This document shows positions 32,357-41,766 of a stretch of 64,000 nt of DNA, piece after piece (within the stretch, counting starts at the first letter, position 1; the number at the start of each line of letters is the position of its first letter). This DNA is from Tetraselmis striata. Lineage: Eukaryota > Chlorophyta > Chlorodendrophyceae > Chlorodendrales > Chlorodendraceae. The translations under genes and the position numbers were made by a program. The notes beneath the pieces were generated by a model that was not told the DNA's origin, searched no databases, and saw only the letters and a list, made by a program, of their open reading frames with translations. Where the stretch lies: NCBI GenBank assembly GCA_006384855.1, contig VCJN01002948.1, forward strand, positions 62,001 through 126,000, written 5' to 3'.

Positions 32357-33235
32357 GTGCCCCTTCAGCGGCTGCATCGGCGCCTCTTCCCCCGTGAGCG
32401 CGTTCCACACCCGCACCGTCTTGTCCTCCGACGCATTGACCAGCCGCGTGCTGTCTGGGCTGAAGGACAAGCGGTTGACCACCTCAATGAACCCCCGCAG
32501 CGGGTGCGGCTGCGCCTCCCCCCCCCCCGTGAGTGCGTTCCGCGCCCGCGCCGTCTTGTCCTCCGACGCACTGACATGTTGCTTGCCGTCCGGGCTGAAG
32601 GCCACGCTGGTGACCACCTCAGTTTGCCCCCGCAGCGGCTGCGGCAGTACTTCTTCCCCCGTGATCGCGTTCCACAGCCGTAGTGTCTTGTCCCTCGACG
32701 CACTAGCCAGCCGCGTGCCGTCCGGGCTGAAGGCCACGCTGGTGACCACCTCAGTGTGCCCCTTCAGAGGCTGCATCGGCGCCCTTTCCCCCGTGAGCGC
32801 GTTCCACACCCGCACCGTCTTGTTCTCCGACGCACAGGCCAGCCGCTTGCCGTCCGGGCTGAAGGCCACGCTAGTGACCACTTCGGTGTGCCGCCGCAGC
32901 TGCTGCGGGAGCGCCTCTTCCCCCGTGAGCGCGTTCCACACCCGCACCGTCTTGTCCTCCGCTGCACAGGCCAGCCGCGTGCCGTCGGGGCTGAAGGCCA
33001 AGCGGTTGACCACCTCAATGTACCCCCGCAGCGGGTGCGGCTGCGCCTCCCCCCCCCCCCGTGAGTGCGTTCCGCGCCCGCGCCGTGTTGTCCTCCGACG
33101 CACTGACATGTTGCTTGCCGTCCGGGCTGAAGGCCACGCTGGTGACCACCTCAGTTTGCCCCCGCAGCGGCTGCGGCAGCACTTCTTCCCCCGTGATCGC
33201 GTTCCACAGCCGTAGTGTCTTGTCCCTCGACGCAC
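31424..33235 (-). CDS. Longest open WD40 stretch, about 11 blades in frame
   Basis: 603 codons without a stop. The WD40-frame part is about 31590-33048 (roughly 486 residues, 11 blades grouped 4+3+4), entered through the 12-C tract at 33049-33060 and left through a 12-C tract near 31577-31588. Inside, tracts of 11 and 23 C are both 2 modulo 3 and are crossed as poly-Gly. The 23-C tract codes seven consecutive Gly between propeller-sized groups. This would fold as more than one seven-blade propeller if expressed. No initiation region is visible. Confidence 0.55.
   Translation of the reverse strand: MRRGTRHYGCGTRSRGKKCCRSRCGGKLRWSPAWPSARTASNMSVRRRTTRRGRGTHSRGGGEAQPHPLRGYIEVVNRLAFSPDGTRLACAAEDKTVRVWNALTGEEALPQQLRRHTEVVTSVAFSPDGKRLACASENKTVRVWNALTGERAPMQPLKGHTEVVTSVAFSPDGTRLASASRDKTLRLWNAITGEEVLPQPLRGQTEVVTSVAFSPDGKQHVSASEDKTARARNALTGGGEAQPHPLRGFIEVVNRLSFSPDSTRLVNASEDKTVRVWNALTGEEAPMQPLKGHTEVVTSVAFSPDGTRLASASRDKTLRLWNAITGEEVLPQPLRGQTEVVTSVAFSPDGKQHVSASEDNTARARNALTGGGGGGGAQPHPLRGYIEVVNRLAFSPDGTRLACAAEDKTVRVWNALTGEEALPQQLRRHNEVVTSVAFSPDGKRLACASENKTVRVWNALTGERAPMQPLKGHSEVVTSVAFSPDGTRLASASRDKTLQLWNAITGEEVLPHPLRGQTEVVTSVAFSPDGKQHVSASEDKTARARNALTGGGGRRSRTRCGGTLRWSTACPSAQTARGWSMRRRTRRCGCGTRSRGKRRRCSR
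32107..32129 (-). repeat. Mononucleotide tract, 23 C (poly-G on coding strand)
   Basis: Longest homopolymer in the window. The T that interrupts this tract in most copies (CGCCTCCC) is absent, merging two runs. In the WD40 frame it codes a run of Gly between RNALTG and AQPHPLRGY. Confidence 0.9.
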
Positions 33236-33287
33236 TAGCCAGCCGCGTGCCGTCCGGGCTGAAGGCCACGCTAGTGACCACCTCAGT
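32357..33287 (-). repeat. Seven-blade module, extra copy 2
   Basis: Second extra module, 931 bp. The 10-bp difference from the previous one is accounted for largely by C-tract length (11 at about 32518-32528 and 12 at 33049-33060 here). The next copy starts at 33288 and corresponds to 11405 in copy 1. The copy number at this locus is therefore one in block 1 and three in block 2. Confidence 0.85.
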
Positions 33288-33896
33288 GTGCCCCTTCAGC
33301 GGCTGCATCGGCGCCTCTTCCCCCGTGAGCGCGTTCCACACCCGCACCGTCTTGTCCTCCGACGCATTGACCAGCCGCGTGCTGTCTGGGCTGAAGGACA
33401 AGCGGTTGACCACCTCAATGAACCCCCGCAGCGGGTGCGGCTGCGCCTCCCCCCCCCCCGTGAGTGCGTTCCGCGCCCGCGCCGTCTTGTCCTCCGACGC
33501 ACTGACATGTTGCTTGCCGTCCGGGCTGAAGGCCACGCTGGTGACCACCTCAGTTTGCCCCCGCAGCGGCTGCGGCAGTACTTCTTCCCCCGTGATCGCG
33601 TTCCACAGCCGTAGTGTCTTGTCCCTCGACGCACTAGCCAGCCGCGTGCCGTCCGGGCTGAAGGCCACGCTGGTGACCACCTCAGTGTGCCCCTTCAGAG
33701 GCTGCATCGGCGCCCTTTCCCCCGTGAGCGCGTCCCACACCCGTAGTGTTGTCATAGAACGCACATGCCAATCGCTTGTTGTCCGGGCTGCAAGCCATGC
33801 TAGTGACCACCTCAGTGTGCCCCCGCATCGGATGCAGCAGCGCCTCCTCCCCCGTGAGCGCGTTCCACACCCGCACCGTCCAGTCTGCCGACGCAC
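33015..33896 (-). CDS. WD40-repeat fragment, seven blades (copy of 11132-12013)
   Basis: 293 codons. The WD40 frame runs from the [11 protein letters not shown] blade through [24 protein letters not shown] (GFIEVVNRL), RDKTLRL and SEDNTARAR, and is lost in the 12-C tract at 33049-33060. It is indistinguishable in translation from 11132-12013. Confidence 0.5.
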   Translation of the reverse strand: MRRQTGRCGCGTRSRGRRRCCIRCGGTLRWSLAWLAARTTSDWHVRSMTTLRVWDALTGERAPMQPLKGHTEVVTSVAFSPDGTRLASASRDKTLRLWNAITGEEVLPQPLRGQTEVVTSVAFSPDGKQHVSASEDKTARARNALTGGGEAQPHPLRGFIEVVNRLSFSPDSTRLVNASEDKTVRVWNALTGEEAPMQPLKGHTEVVTSVAFSPDGTRLASASRDKTLRLWNAITGEEVLPQPLRGQTEVVTSVAFSPDGKQHVSASEDNTARARNALTGGGGGAAAPAAGVH

Positions 33897-34295
33897 GGGC
33901 TTGCTGCGTGCCGTCCGGACTGAAGGCCGCGCTGGTGACCACCTCAGTGTGCCCCTTCAGCGGCTGCGGTAGCGCCTCCTCCCCCGTTAGCGCGTCCCAC
34001 ACCCGCAGTGTCTTGTCATAGGACGCATTGGTCAGCCGGTTGCCGTCCGGGCTGAAGGCCACGCTAGTAAACACCTCAGTGTGCCGCCGCAGCGGATGCG
34101 GGAGCGCCTCTTCCCCCGTGAGCGCGTTCTATTCCCCCACCGTCTTGTCCTCCGACGCATAGGCCAGCCGTGTGCCGTCCGGGCTGAATGCCACGCTGGT
34201 GACCACCTCACTGTGCCCCTTCAGCGGGTGCGGCAGCGCCTCCTCCCCCGTTAGCGCGTCCCACACCCGTAGTGTCTTGTCATAGGACGCACTAG

Positions 34296-35711
34296 TCAGC
34301 CGCTTGCCGTCCGGGCTGAAGGCCACGCTAGTAAACACCTCAGTGTGCCGCCGCAGCGGATGCGGGAGCGCCTCTTCCCCCGTGAGCGCGATCTATTCCC
34401 CCACCGTCCTGTCCTCCGACGCATAGGCCAGCCGTGTGCCGTCCGGGCTGAATGCCACGCTTGTGACCACCTCACTGTGCCCCCGCATGGGCTGCATCGG
34501 CGCCTCTTCCCCCGTGAGTGCGTTCCACACCCGCACCGTCTTGTCCTCCGACGCACTGACCAACCGCGTGCGCCTACCCCCCCAAAGCCGTTGCGCCTCC
34601 CCCCTTGTGAGCGCGTTCCGCACCCGCACCGTCTTGTCCTCCGACGCACTGGCCAGTTGCTTGCCGTCCGGACTGAAGGCCACGCTAGTGACAACCTTAG
34701 TGTGCCCCCGCAGCGGCTGCGGCAGCACTTCTTCCCCCGTGATCGCGTTCCACACCCGTAGTAATTTGTCCCTCGACGCACTGACCAGCCGCGGGCCGTC
34801 CGGGCTGAAGGAAACGCTGGTGACCACCTCAGTGTGCCCCTGCGGGGGGCGCGGCTGCGCCTCAGCCCCCGTGAGCGCGTTCCACACCCGCACCGTCTTG
34901 TCCTCCGACGCATTGACCAGCCGCGTGCTGTCTGGGCTGAAGGACAAGCGGTTGACCACCTCAATGTACCCCCGCAGCGGGTGCGGGTGCGCCTCCCCCC
35001 CCCCCCCGTGAGTGCGTTCCGCGCCCGCGCCGTCTTGTCCTCCGACGCACTGACATGTTGCTTGCCGTCCGGGCTGAAGGCCACGCTGGTGACCACCTCA
35101 GTTTGCCCCCGCAGCGGCTGCGGCAGTACTTCTTCCCCCGTGATCGCGTTCCACAGCTGTAGTGTCTTGTCCCTCGACGCACTAGCCAGCCGCGTGCCGT
35201 CCGGGCTGAAGGCCACGCTGGTGACCACCTCAGTGTGCCCCTTCAGAGGCTGCATCGGCGCCCTTTCCCCCGTGAGCGCGTTCCACACCCGCACCGTCTT
35301 GTTCTCCGACGCACAGGCCAGCCGCTTGCCGTCCGGGCTGAAGGCCACGCTAGTGACCACTTCGGTGTGCCGCCGCAGCTGCTGCGGGAGCGCCTCTTCC
35401 CCCGTGAGCGCGTTCCACACCCGCACCGTCTTGTCCTCCGCTGCACAGGCCAGCCGCGTGCCGTCGGGGCTGAAGGCCAAGCGGTTGACCACCTCAATGT
35501 ACCCCCGCAGCGGGTGCGGCTGCACCTCCCCCCCCCGTGAGTGCGTTCCGCGCCCGCGCCGTGTTGTCCTCCGACGCACTGACATGTTGCTTGCCGTCCG
35601 GGCTGAAGGCCACGCTGGTGACCACCTCATTTTGCCCCCGCAGCGGCTGCGGCAGCACTTCTTCCCCCGTGATCGCGTTCCACAGCCGTAGTGTCTTGTC
35701 CCTCGACGCAC
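34296..35711 (-). CDS. WD40-repeat fragment with mixed frame, 471 codons
   Basis: The WD40-frame part (about 35000-35525) has AAEDKTV, SENKTV, RDKTLQL and SEDKTARAR blades, then shifts at the 13-C tract near 34995-35007 into the Arg-rich frame (RRTRTRCGG). The remainder shadows 34393-34959, which carries the WD40 frame there. Confidence 0.4.
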   Translation of the reverse strand: MRRGTRHYGCGTRSRGKKCCRSRCGGKMRWSPAWPSARTASNMSVRRRTTRRGRGTHSRGGEVQPHPLRGYIEVVNRLAFSPDGTRLACAAEDKTVRVWNALTGEEALPQQLRRHTEVVTSVAFSPDGKRLACASENKTVRVWNALTGERAPMQPLKGHTEVVTSVAFSPDGTRLASASRDKTLQLWNAITGEEVLPQPLRGQTEVVTSVAFSPDGKQHVSASEDKTARARNALTGGGGRRTRTRCGGTLRWSTACPSAQTARGWSMRRRTRRCGCGTRSRGLRRSRAPRRGTLRWSPAFPSARTARGWSVRRGTNYYGCGTRSRGKKCCRSRCGGTLRLSLAWPSVRTASNWPVRRRTRRCGCGTRSQGGRRNGFGGVGARGWSVRRRTRRCGCGTHSRGKRRRCSPCGGTVRWSQAWHSARTAHGWPMRRRTGRWGNRSRSRGKRRSRIRCGGTLRCLLAWPSARTASG

Positions 35712-36639
35712 TAGCCAGCCGCGTGCCGTCCGGGCTGAAGGCCACGCTGGTGACCACCTCAGTGTGCCCCTTCAGCGGCTGCATCGGCGCCTCTTCCCCC
35801 GTGAGCGCGTTCCACACCCGCACCGTCTTGTCCTCCGACGCATTGACCAGCCGCGTGCTGTCTGGGCTGAAGGACAAGCGGTTGACCACCTCAATGAACC
35901 CCCGCAGCGGGTGCGGCTGCGCCTCCCCCCCCCCCGTGAGTGCGTTCCGCGCCCGCGCCGTCTTGTCCTCCGACGCACTGACATGTTGCTTGCCGTCCGG
36001 GCTGAAGGCCACGCTGGTGACCACCTCAGTTTGCCCCCGCAGCGGGTGCGGCAGTACTTCTTCCCCCGTGATCGCGTTCCACAGCTGTAGTGTCTTGTCC
36101 CTCGACGCACTAGCCAGCCGCGTGCCGTCCGGGCTGAAGACCACGCTGGTGACCACCTCAGTGTGCCCCTTCAGAGGCTGCATCGGCGCCCTTTCCCCCG
36201 TGAGCGCGTTCCACACCCGCACCGTCTTGTTCTCCGACGCACAGGCCAGCCGCTTGCCGTCCGGGCTGAAGGCCACGCTAGTGACCACTTCGGTGTGCCG
36301 CCGCAGCTGCTGCGGGAGCGCCTCTTCCCCCGTGAGCGCGTTCCACACCCGCACCGTCCTGTCCTCCGCTGCACAGGCCAGCCGCGTGCCGTCGGGGCTG
36401 AAGGCCAAGCGGTTGACCACCTCAATGTACCCCCGCAGCGGGTGCGGCTGCGCCTCCCCCCCCCCGTGATGCGTTCCGCGCCCGCGCCGTGTTGTCCTCC
36501 GACGCACTGACATGTTGCTTGCCGTCCGGGCTGAAGGCCACGCTGGTGACCACCTCAGTTTGCCCCCGCAGCGGCTGCGGCAGCACTTCTTCCCCCGTGA
36601 TCGCGTTCCACAGCCGTAGTGTCTTGTCCCTCGACGCAC
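35494..36639 (-). CDS. WD40-repeat fragment, about seven blades
   Basis: 381 codons. The WD40 frame is entered near 36457-36470, where the 10-C tract is followed by GTGATGCG (one G lost from GTGAGTGCG), and continues through seven blades with one 11-C tract crossed in frame (about 35927-35937). It leaves at the 9-C tract near 35529-35537. One blade has VVFSPDG from a private G-to-A near 36140 (CTGAAGACC). Confidence 0.5.
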   Translation of the reverse strand: MRRGTRHYGCGTRSRGKKCCRSRCGGKLRWSPAWPSARTASNMSVRRRTTRRGRGTHHGGGEAQPHPLRGYIEVVNRLAFSPDGTRLACAAEDRTVRVWNALTGEEALPQQLRRHTEVVTSVAFSPDGKRLACASENKTVRVWNALTGERAPMQPLKGHTEVVTSVVFSPDGTRLASASRDKTLQLWNAITGEEVLPHPLRGQTEVVTSVAFSPDGKQHVSASEDKTARARNALTGGGEAQPHPLRGFIEVVNRLSFSPDSTRLVNASEDKTVRVWNALTGEEAPMQPLKGHTEVVTSVAFSPDGTRLASASRDKTLRLWNAITGEEVLPQPLRGQNEVVTSVAFSPDGKQHVSASEDNTARARNALTGGGGAAAPAAGVH

Positions 36640-36699
36640 TAGCCAGCCGCGTGCCGTCCGGGCTGAAGGCCACGCTGGTGACCACCTCAGTGTGCCCCT

Positions 36700-37299
36700 T
36701 CAGGGGCTGCATCGGCGCCTCTTCCCCCGTGAGCGCGTTCCACACCCGCACCGTCTTGTCCTCCGACGCATTGACCAGCCGCGTGCTGTCTGGGCTGAAG
36801 GACAAGCGGTTGACCACCTCAATGAACCCCCGCAGCGGGTGCGGCTGCGCCTCCCCCCCCCCGTGAGTGCGTTCCGCGCCCGCGCCGTCTTGTCCTCCGA
36901 CGCACTGACATGTTGCTTGCCGTCCGGGCTGAAGGCCACGCTGGCGACCACCTCAGTTTGCCCCCGCAGCGGGTGCGGCAGTACTTCTTCCCCCGTGATC
37001 GCGTTCCACAGCTGTAGTGTCTTGTCCCTCGACGCACTAGCCAGCCGCGTGCCGTCCGGGCTGAAGGCCACGCTGGTGACCACCTCAGTGTGCCCCTTCA
37101 GAGGCTGCATCGGCGCCCTTTCCCCCGTGAGCGCGTCCCACACCCGTAGTGTTGTCATAGAACGCACATGCCAATCGCTTGTTGTCCGGGCTGCAGGCCA
37201 TGCTAGTGACCACCTCAGTGTGCCCCCGCATCGGATGCAGCAGCGCCTCCTCCCCCGTGAGCGCGTTCCACACCCGCACCGTCCAGTCTGCCGACGCAC
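36700..37299 (-). pseudogene. WD40 fragment in the transition region
   Basis: 199 codons entering the WD40 frame at the CT-deleted TTLRVWD blade, with RDKTLQL and SEDKTARAR blades, lost at the 10-C tract near 36853-36862. TSVAF reads ASVAF because of GCGACC for GTGACC at about 36945, a variant shared with 44291, 46865, 54483 and 57053 in the B units. Confidence 0.5.
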
Positions 37300-37795
37300 G
37301 GGCTTGCTGCGTGCCGTCCGGACTGAAGGCCGCGCTGGTGACCACCTCAGTGTGCCCCTTCAGCGGCTGCGGTAGCGCCTCCTCCCCCGTTAGCGCGTCC
37401 CACACCCGCAGTGTCTTGTCATAGGACGCATTGGTCAGCCGGTTGCCGTCCGGGCTGAAGGCCACGCTAGTAAACACCTCAGTGTGCCGCCGCAGCGGAT
37501 GCGGGAGCGCCTCTTCCCCCGTGAGCGCGTTCTATTCCCCCACCGTCTTGTCCTCCGACGCATAGGCCAGCCGTGTGCCGTCCGGGCTGAAGGCCACGCT
37601 GGTGACCACCTCACTGTGCCCCTTCAGCGGGTGCGGCAGCGCCTCCTCCCCCGTTAGCGCGTCCCACACCCGTAGTGTCTTGTCATAGGACGCACTAGTC
37701 AGCCGCTTGCCGTCCGGGCTGAAGGCCACGCTAGTAAACACCTCAGTGTGCCGCCGCAGCGGATGCGGGAGCGCCTCTTCCCCCGTGAGCGCGTT

Positions 37796-38416
37796 CTATT
37801 CCCCCACCGTCTTGTCCTCCGACGCATAGGCCAGCCGTGTGCCGTCCGGGCTGAATGCCACGCTGGTGACCACCTCTATGTGCCCCCGCATGGGCTGCAT
37901 CGGCGCCTCTTCCCCCGTGAGTGCGTTCCGCACCCGCACCGTCTTGTCCTCCGACGCAATGGCCAGTTGCTTGCCGTCCGGACTGAAGGCCACGCTAGTG
38001 ACATCCTTAGTGTGCCCCCGCAGCGGCTGCGGCAGCACTTCTTCCCCCGTGATCGCGTTCCACACCCGTAGTAATTTGTCCCTCGACGCACTGACCAGCC
38101 GCGGGCAGTCCGGGCTGAAGGAAACGCTGGTGACCACCTCAGTGTGCCCCTGCGGGGGGCGCGGCTGCGCCTCAGCCCCCGTGAGCGCGTTCCGCACCCG
38201 CACCGTCTTGTCCTCCGACGCACTGGCCAGGTGCTTGCCGTCCGGACTAGAGGCCACGCTGGTGACCATCCCAGTGTGCCCCCGCAGCGGCTGCGGCAGC
38301 ACTTCCCCCGTGATCGCGTTCCACACCCGCACCGTCTTGCCCTCCGACGCACATGCCAGACGCGTGCCGTCCGGGCTGAAGGCCACCCTCGTGATCACCT
38401 CGGTGTGCCCCCGCAT
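37796..38416 (-). pseudogene. WD40 fragment at the start of B1
   Basis: 206 residues, five blades from the codon after the Gln-to-TAA site to the KTVGE amber: [45 protein letters not shown]. The short Arg-rich blade present in A units is absent here. A private CAGTCC for CCGTCC gives SPDCPRL. Copies at 47983-48603 and 58171-58791. Confidence 0.65.
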
Positions 38417-39861
38417 CGGTTACATCGGCGCCTCTTCCCCCGTGAGCGCGTTCCACACCCGCACCGTCTTGTTCTCCGACGCACTGCCTAGCCGTGTGCC
38501 GTCTGGGTTGAAGGCCACGCTGGTGACCACCTCAGTGGGCCGCTGCAGCGGCCGTGGCAGCGCCTCCCCCCCCCGTCACCTCGTTCCACACACCGCACCG
38601 TCTTGTCTTCCGACGCACTGACCAGTTGCTTGCGGTTCGGACTGAAGGCCACGCTGGTGACCATCTTAGTGTGCCCCCGCAATGGCAGCGGCTGCACCTC
38701 CACCCCCGTGAGCGCGTTCCACACCCGCACCGTCTTGTTCTCCGACGCACAGGCCAGCCGCTTGCCGTCCGGGCTGAAGGCCACGCTAGTGACCACTTCG
38801 GTGTGCCGCCGCAGCTGCTGCGGGAGCGCCTCTTCCCCCGTGAGCGCGTTCCACACCCGCACCGTCTTGTCCTCCGCTGCACAGGCCAGCCGCGTGCCGT
38901 CGGGGCTGAAGGCCAAGCAGATGACCACCTCAATGTACCCCCGCAGCGGGTGCGGCTGCGCCTCCCCCCCCCCCCCGTGAGTGCGTTCCGCGCCCGCGCC
39001 GTCTTGTCCTCCGACGCACTGACATGTTGCTTGCCGTCCGGGCTGAAGGCCACGCTGGTGACCACCTCAGTTTGCCCCCGCAGCGAATGCGGCAGCACTT
39101 CTTCCCCCGTGATCGCGTTCCACAGCTGTAGTGTCTTGTCCCTCGACGCACTAGCCAGCCGCGTGCCGTCCGGGCTGAAGGCCACGCTGGTGACCACCTC
39201 AGTGTGCCCCTTCAGAGGCTGCATCGGCGCCCTTTCCCCCGTGAGCGCGTTCCACACCCGCACCGTCTTGTTCTCCGACGCACAGGCCAGCCGCTTGCCG
39301 TCCGGGCTGAAGGCCACGCTAGTGACCACTTCGGTGTGCCGCCGCAGCTGCTGCGGCAGCGCCTCTTCCCCCGTGAGCGCGTTCCACACCCGCACCGTCT
39401 TGTCCTCCGCTGCACAGGCCAGCCGCGTGCCGTCGGGGCTGAAGGCCAAGCGGTTGACCACCTCAATGTACCCCCGCAGCGGGTGCGGCTGCGCCTCCCC
39501 CCCCCCGTGAGTTCGTTCCGCGCCCGCGCCGTCTTGTCCTCCGACGCACTGACATGTTGCTTGCCGTCCGGGCTGAAGGCCACGCTGGTGACCACCTCAG
39601 TTTGCCCCCGCAGCGGCTGCGGCAGCACTTCTTCCCCCGTGATCGCGTTCCACAGCCGTAGTGTCTTGTCCCTCGACGCACTAGCCAGCCGCGTGCCGTC
39701 CGGGCTGAAGGCCACGCTGGTGACCACCTCAGTGTGCCCCTTCAGGGGCTGCATCGGCGCCTCTTCCCCCCGTGAGCGCGTTCCACACCCGCACCGTCTT
39801 GTCCTCCGACGCATTGACCAGCCGCGTGCTGTCTGGGCTGAAGGACAAGCGGTTGACCACC

Positions 39862-40515
39862 TCAATGTACCCCCGCAGCGGGTGCGGCTGCGCCTCCCCC
39901 CTCCCCCGTGAGCGCGTTCCACACCCGCACCGTCCAGTCTGCCCGCGCACTGGCTTGCTGCGTGCCGTCCGGACTGAAGGCCACGCTGGTGACCACCTCA
40001 CTGTGCCCCTTCAGCGGCTGCGGTAGCGCCTCCTCCCCCGTTAGCGCGTCCCACACCCGCAGTGTCTTTTCATAGGACGCATTGGTCAGCCGGTTGCCGT
40101 CCGGGCTGAAGGCCACGCTAGTAAACACCTCAGTGTGCCGCCGCAGCGGATGCGGGAGCGCCTCTTCCCCTACCCCTACCCCTACCGTCTTGTTCTCCGA
40201 CACACAGGCCAGCCGTTTGCCGTCCGGGCTGAAGGCCACGCTAGTGACCACCTCAATGTGCCCCCGCAGGGGCTGCATCGGCGCCTCCTCCCCCGTGAGT
40301 GCGTTCCACACCCGCACCGTCCAGTCTGCCGACGCACGGGCTTGCCGCGTGCCGTCCGGGCTGAAGGCCACGCTGGTGACCACCTCAGTGTGCCCCTTCA
40401 GCGGCTGCGGTAGCGCCTCGTCCCCCGTTAGCGCGTCCTTAACCTGTAGTGTCTTGTCATAGGACGCACTGGTCAGCCGCTTGCCGTCCGGGCTGAAGGC
40501 CAAGCTAGTGACCAC
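39862..40515 (-). CDS. WD40 fragment with Gly-Val-Gly-Val blade (B1)
   Basis: 217 residues, five blades in the WD40 frame from [10 protein letters not shown] (W replaced by K-D) to [16 protein letters not shown], then lost in Gly/Ala. The third blade reads [22 protein letters not shown]: three TAGGGG units replace the VWNALTG segment, shortening the blade by nine bases but keeping the frame. Copies: 50053-50706, and 60239-60847 (truncated by an extra G at 60841). Confidence 0.6.
   Translation of the reverse strand: MVTSLAFSPDGKRLTSASYDKTLQVKDALTGDEALPQPLKGHTEVVTSVAFSPDGTRQARASADWTVRVWNALTGEEAPMQPLRGHIEVVTSVAFSPDGKRLACVSENKTVGVGVGEEALPHPLRRHTEVFTSVAFSPDGNRLTNASYEKTLRVWDALTGEEALPQPLKGHSEVVTSVAFSPDGTQQASARADWTVRVWNALTGEGGGAAAPAAGVH
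40167..40184 (-). repeat. TAGGGG triplet (telomere-like) in a blade, B1
   Basis: Three CCCCTA units on the plus strand, TAGGGG on the coding strand, replacing the VWNALTG segment of a KTVGVWN-type blade. Two more copies lie at 50358-50375 and 60544-60561, one per 10.19-kb unit. Three repeats are too few to call an interstitial telomere. Confidence 0.8.
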
Positions 40516-40569
40516 TTCGGTGTGCCCCCGCAGCGGCTGCGGGAGCGCCTCTTCCCCCGTGAGCGAGTT

Positions 40570-41475
40570 CTATTCCCCCACCGACTTGTCCTCCGACGCA
40601 TAGGCCAGCCGTGTGCCGTCCGGGCTGAAGGCCACGCTGGTGACCACCTCAATGTGCCCCCGCAGGGGCTGCATCGGCGCCTCTTCCCCCGTGAGTGCGT
40701 TCCACACCCGCACCGTCTTGTCCTCCGACGCACGGGCTTGCCGCGTGCCGTCCGGGCTGAAGGCCACGCTAGTGACCACTTCGGTGTGCCGCCGCAGCTG
40801 CTGCGGCAGCGCCTCTTCCCCCGTGAGCGCGTTCCACACCCGCACCGTCTTGTCCTCCGCTGCACAGGCCAGCCGCGTGCCGTCGGGGCTGAAGGCCAAG
40901 CGGTTGACCACCTCAATGTACCCCCGCAGCGGGTGCGGCTGCGCCTCCCCCCCCCCCGTGAGTGCGTTCCGCACCCGCACCGTCTTGTCCTCCGACGCAC
41001 TGACATGTTGCTTGCCGTCCGGACTGAAGGCCACGCTAGTGACAACCTTAGTGTGCCCCCGCAGATGCTGCGGCAGCACTTCTTCCCCCGTGAGCGCGTT
41101 CCACACCCGTAGTAATTTGTCCCTCGACGCACTGACCAGCCGCGGGCCGTCCGGGCTGAAGGCCACGCTGGTGACCACCTCAGTGTGCCCCTGCGGGGGG
41201 CGCGGCTGCGCCTCCCCCCCCCCCCCCGTGAGCGCGTCCCGCACCCGCACCGTCTTGTCCTCCGACGCACTGGCTAGGTGCTTGCCGTCCGGACTGAAGG
41301 CCGCGCTGGTGACCATCCCAGCGTGCCCCCGCAGCGGGTTCGGCGGCACTTCTTCCCCCGTGATCGCGTTCCAAACCCGTAGTGTCTTGCCCTCCCACGC
41401 ACATGCCAGGCGCGTGCCGTCTGGGCTGAAGGCCACGCTGGTGACCACCTCAATGTGCCCCCGCAGGGGCTGCAT
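40570..41475 (-). CDS. Exactly seven WD40 blades between two ambers (B1)
   Basis: 301 residues entirely in the WD40 frame: [61 protein letters not shown] and SEDKSVGE, then TAG. The upstream limit is TAG at 41503-41505, where GTGTGGAAC became GTGTAGAAC. The 14-C tract at 41214-41227 is crossed in frame. In B2 and B3 the same tract has 15 C and the interval is split. It is a full propeller length but has no proper start. Confidence 0.6.
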   Translation of the reverse strand: MQPLRGHIEVVTSVAFSPDGTRLACAWEGKTLRVWNAITGEEVPPNPLRGHAGMVTSAAFSPDGKHLASASEDKTVRVRDALTGGGGEAQPRPPQGHTEVVTSVAFSPDGPRLVSASRDKLLRVWNALTGEEVLPQHLRGHTKVVTSVAFSPDGKQHVSASEDKTVRVRNALTGGGEAQPHPLRGYIEVVNRLAFSPDGTRLACAAEDKTVRVWNALTGEEALPQQLRRHTEVVTSVAFSPDGTRQARASEDKTVRVWNALTGEEAPMQPLRGHIEVVTSVAFSPDGTRLAYASEDKSVGE

Positions 41476-41766
41476 CGGCGCCTCTTCCCCCGTTAGTGCG
41501 TTCTACACCCGCACCGTCTTGATCTCCGTCGCACTGACCTGCCGCGGGCCGTCGGGGCTGAAGGCCACGCTGGTGACCACCTCACTGTGCCCCTTCAGCG
41601 GCTGCGGCAGCGCCTCCTCCCCCGTTAGCGCGTCCCACATCCGTAGTGTCTGGTCATAGGAGGCACTAGTCAGCCGCTTGCCGTCCGGGCTGAAGGCCAC
41701 GCTAGTAAACACCTCAGTGTGCCGCCACAGCGGCTGCGGGAGCGCCTCTTCCCCCGTGAGCGCGTT

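Larger units (their letters stand above)
21805..36027 (-). repeat. Segmental duplication, copy 2 (14.2 kb)
   Basis: Second copy of 1790-14143, expanded by 1872 bp at 31416-33287. It contains equivalents of A2, A3 and A4, including the three-blade insertion. The copies differ by rare substitutions and by homopolymer lengths. Confidence 0.88.

Noticed and set aside
40167-40184. Interstitial telomere
   Set aside because: Only three repeat units, in frame within a blade and copied with the 10.19-kb unit. There is no subtelomeric feature around it.
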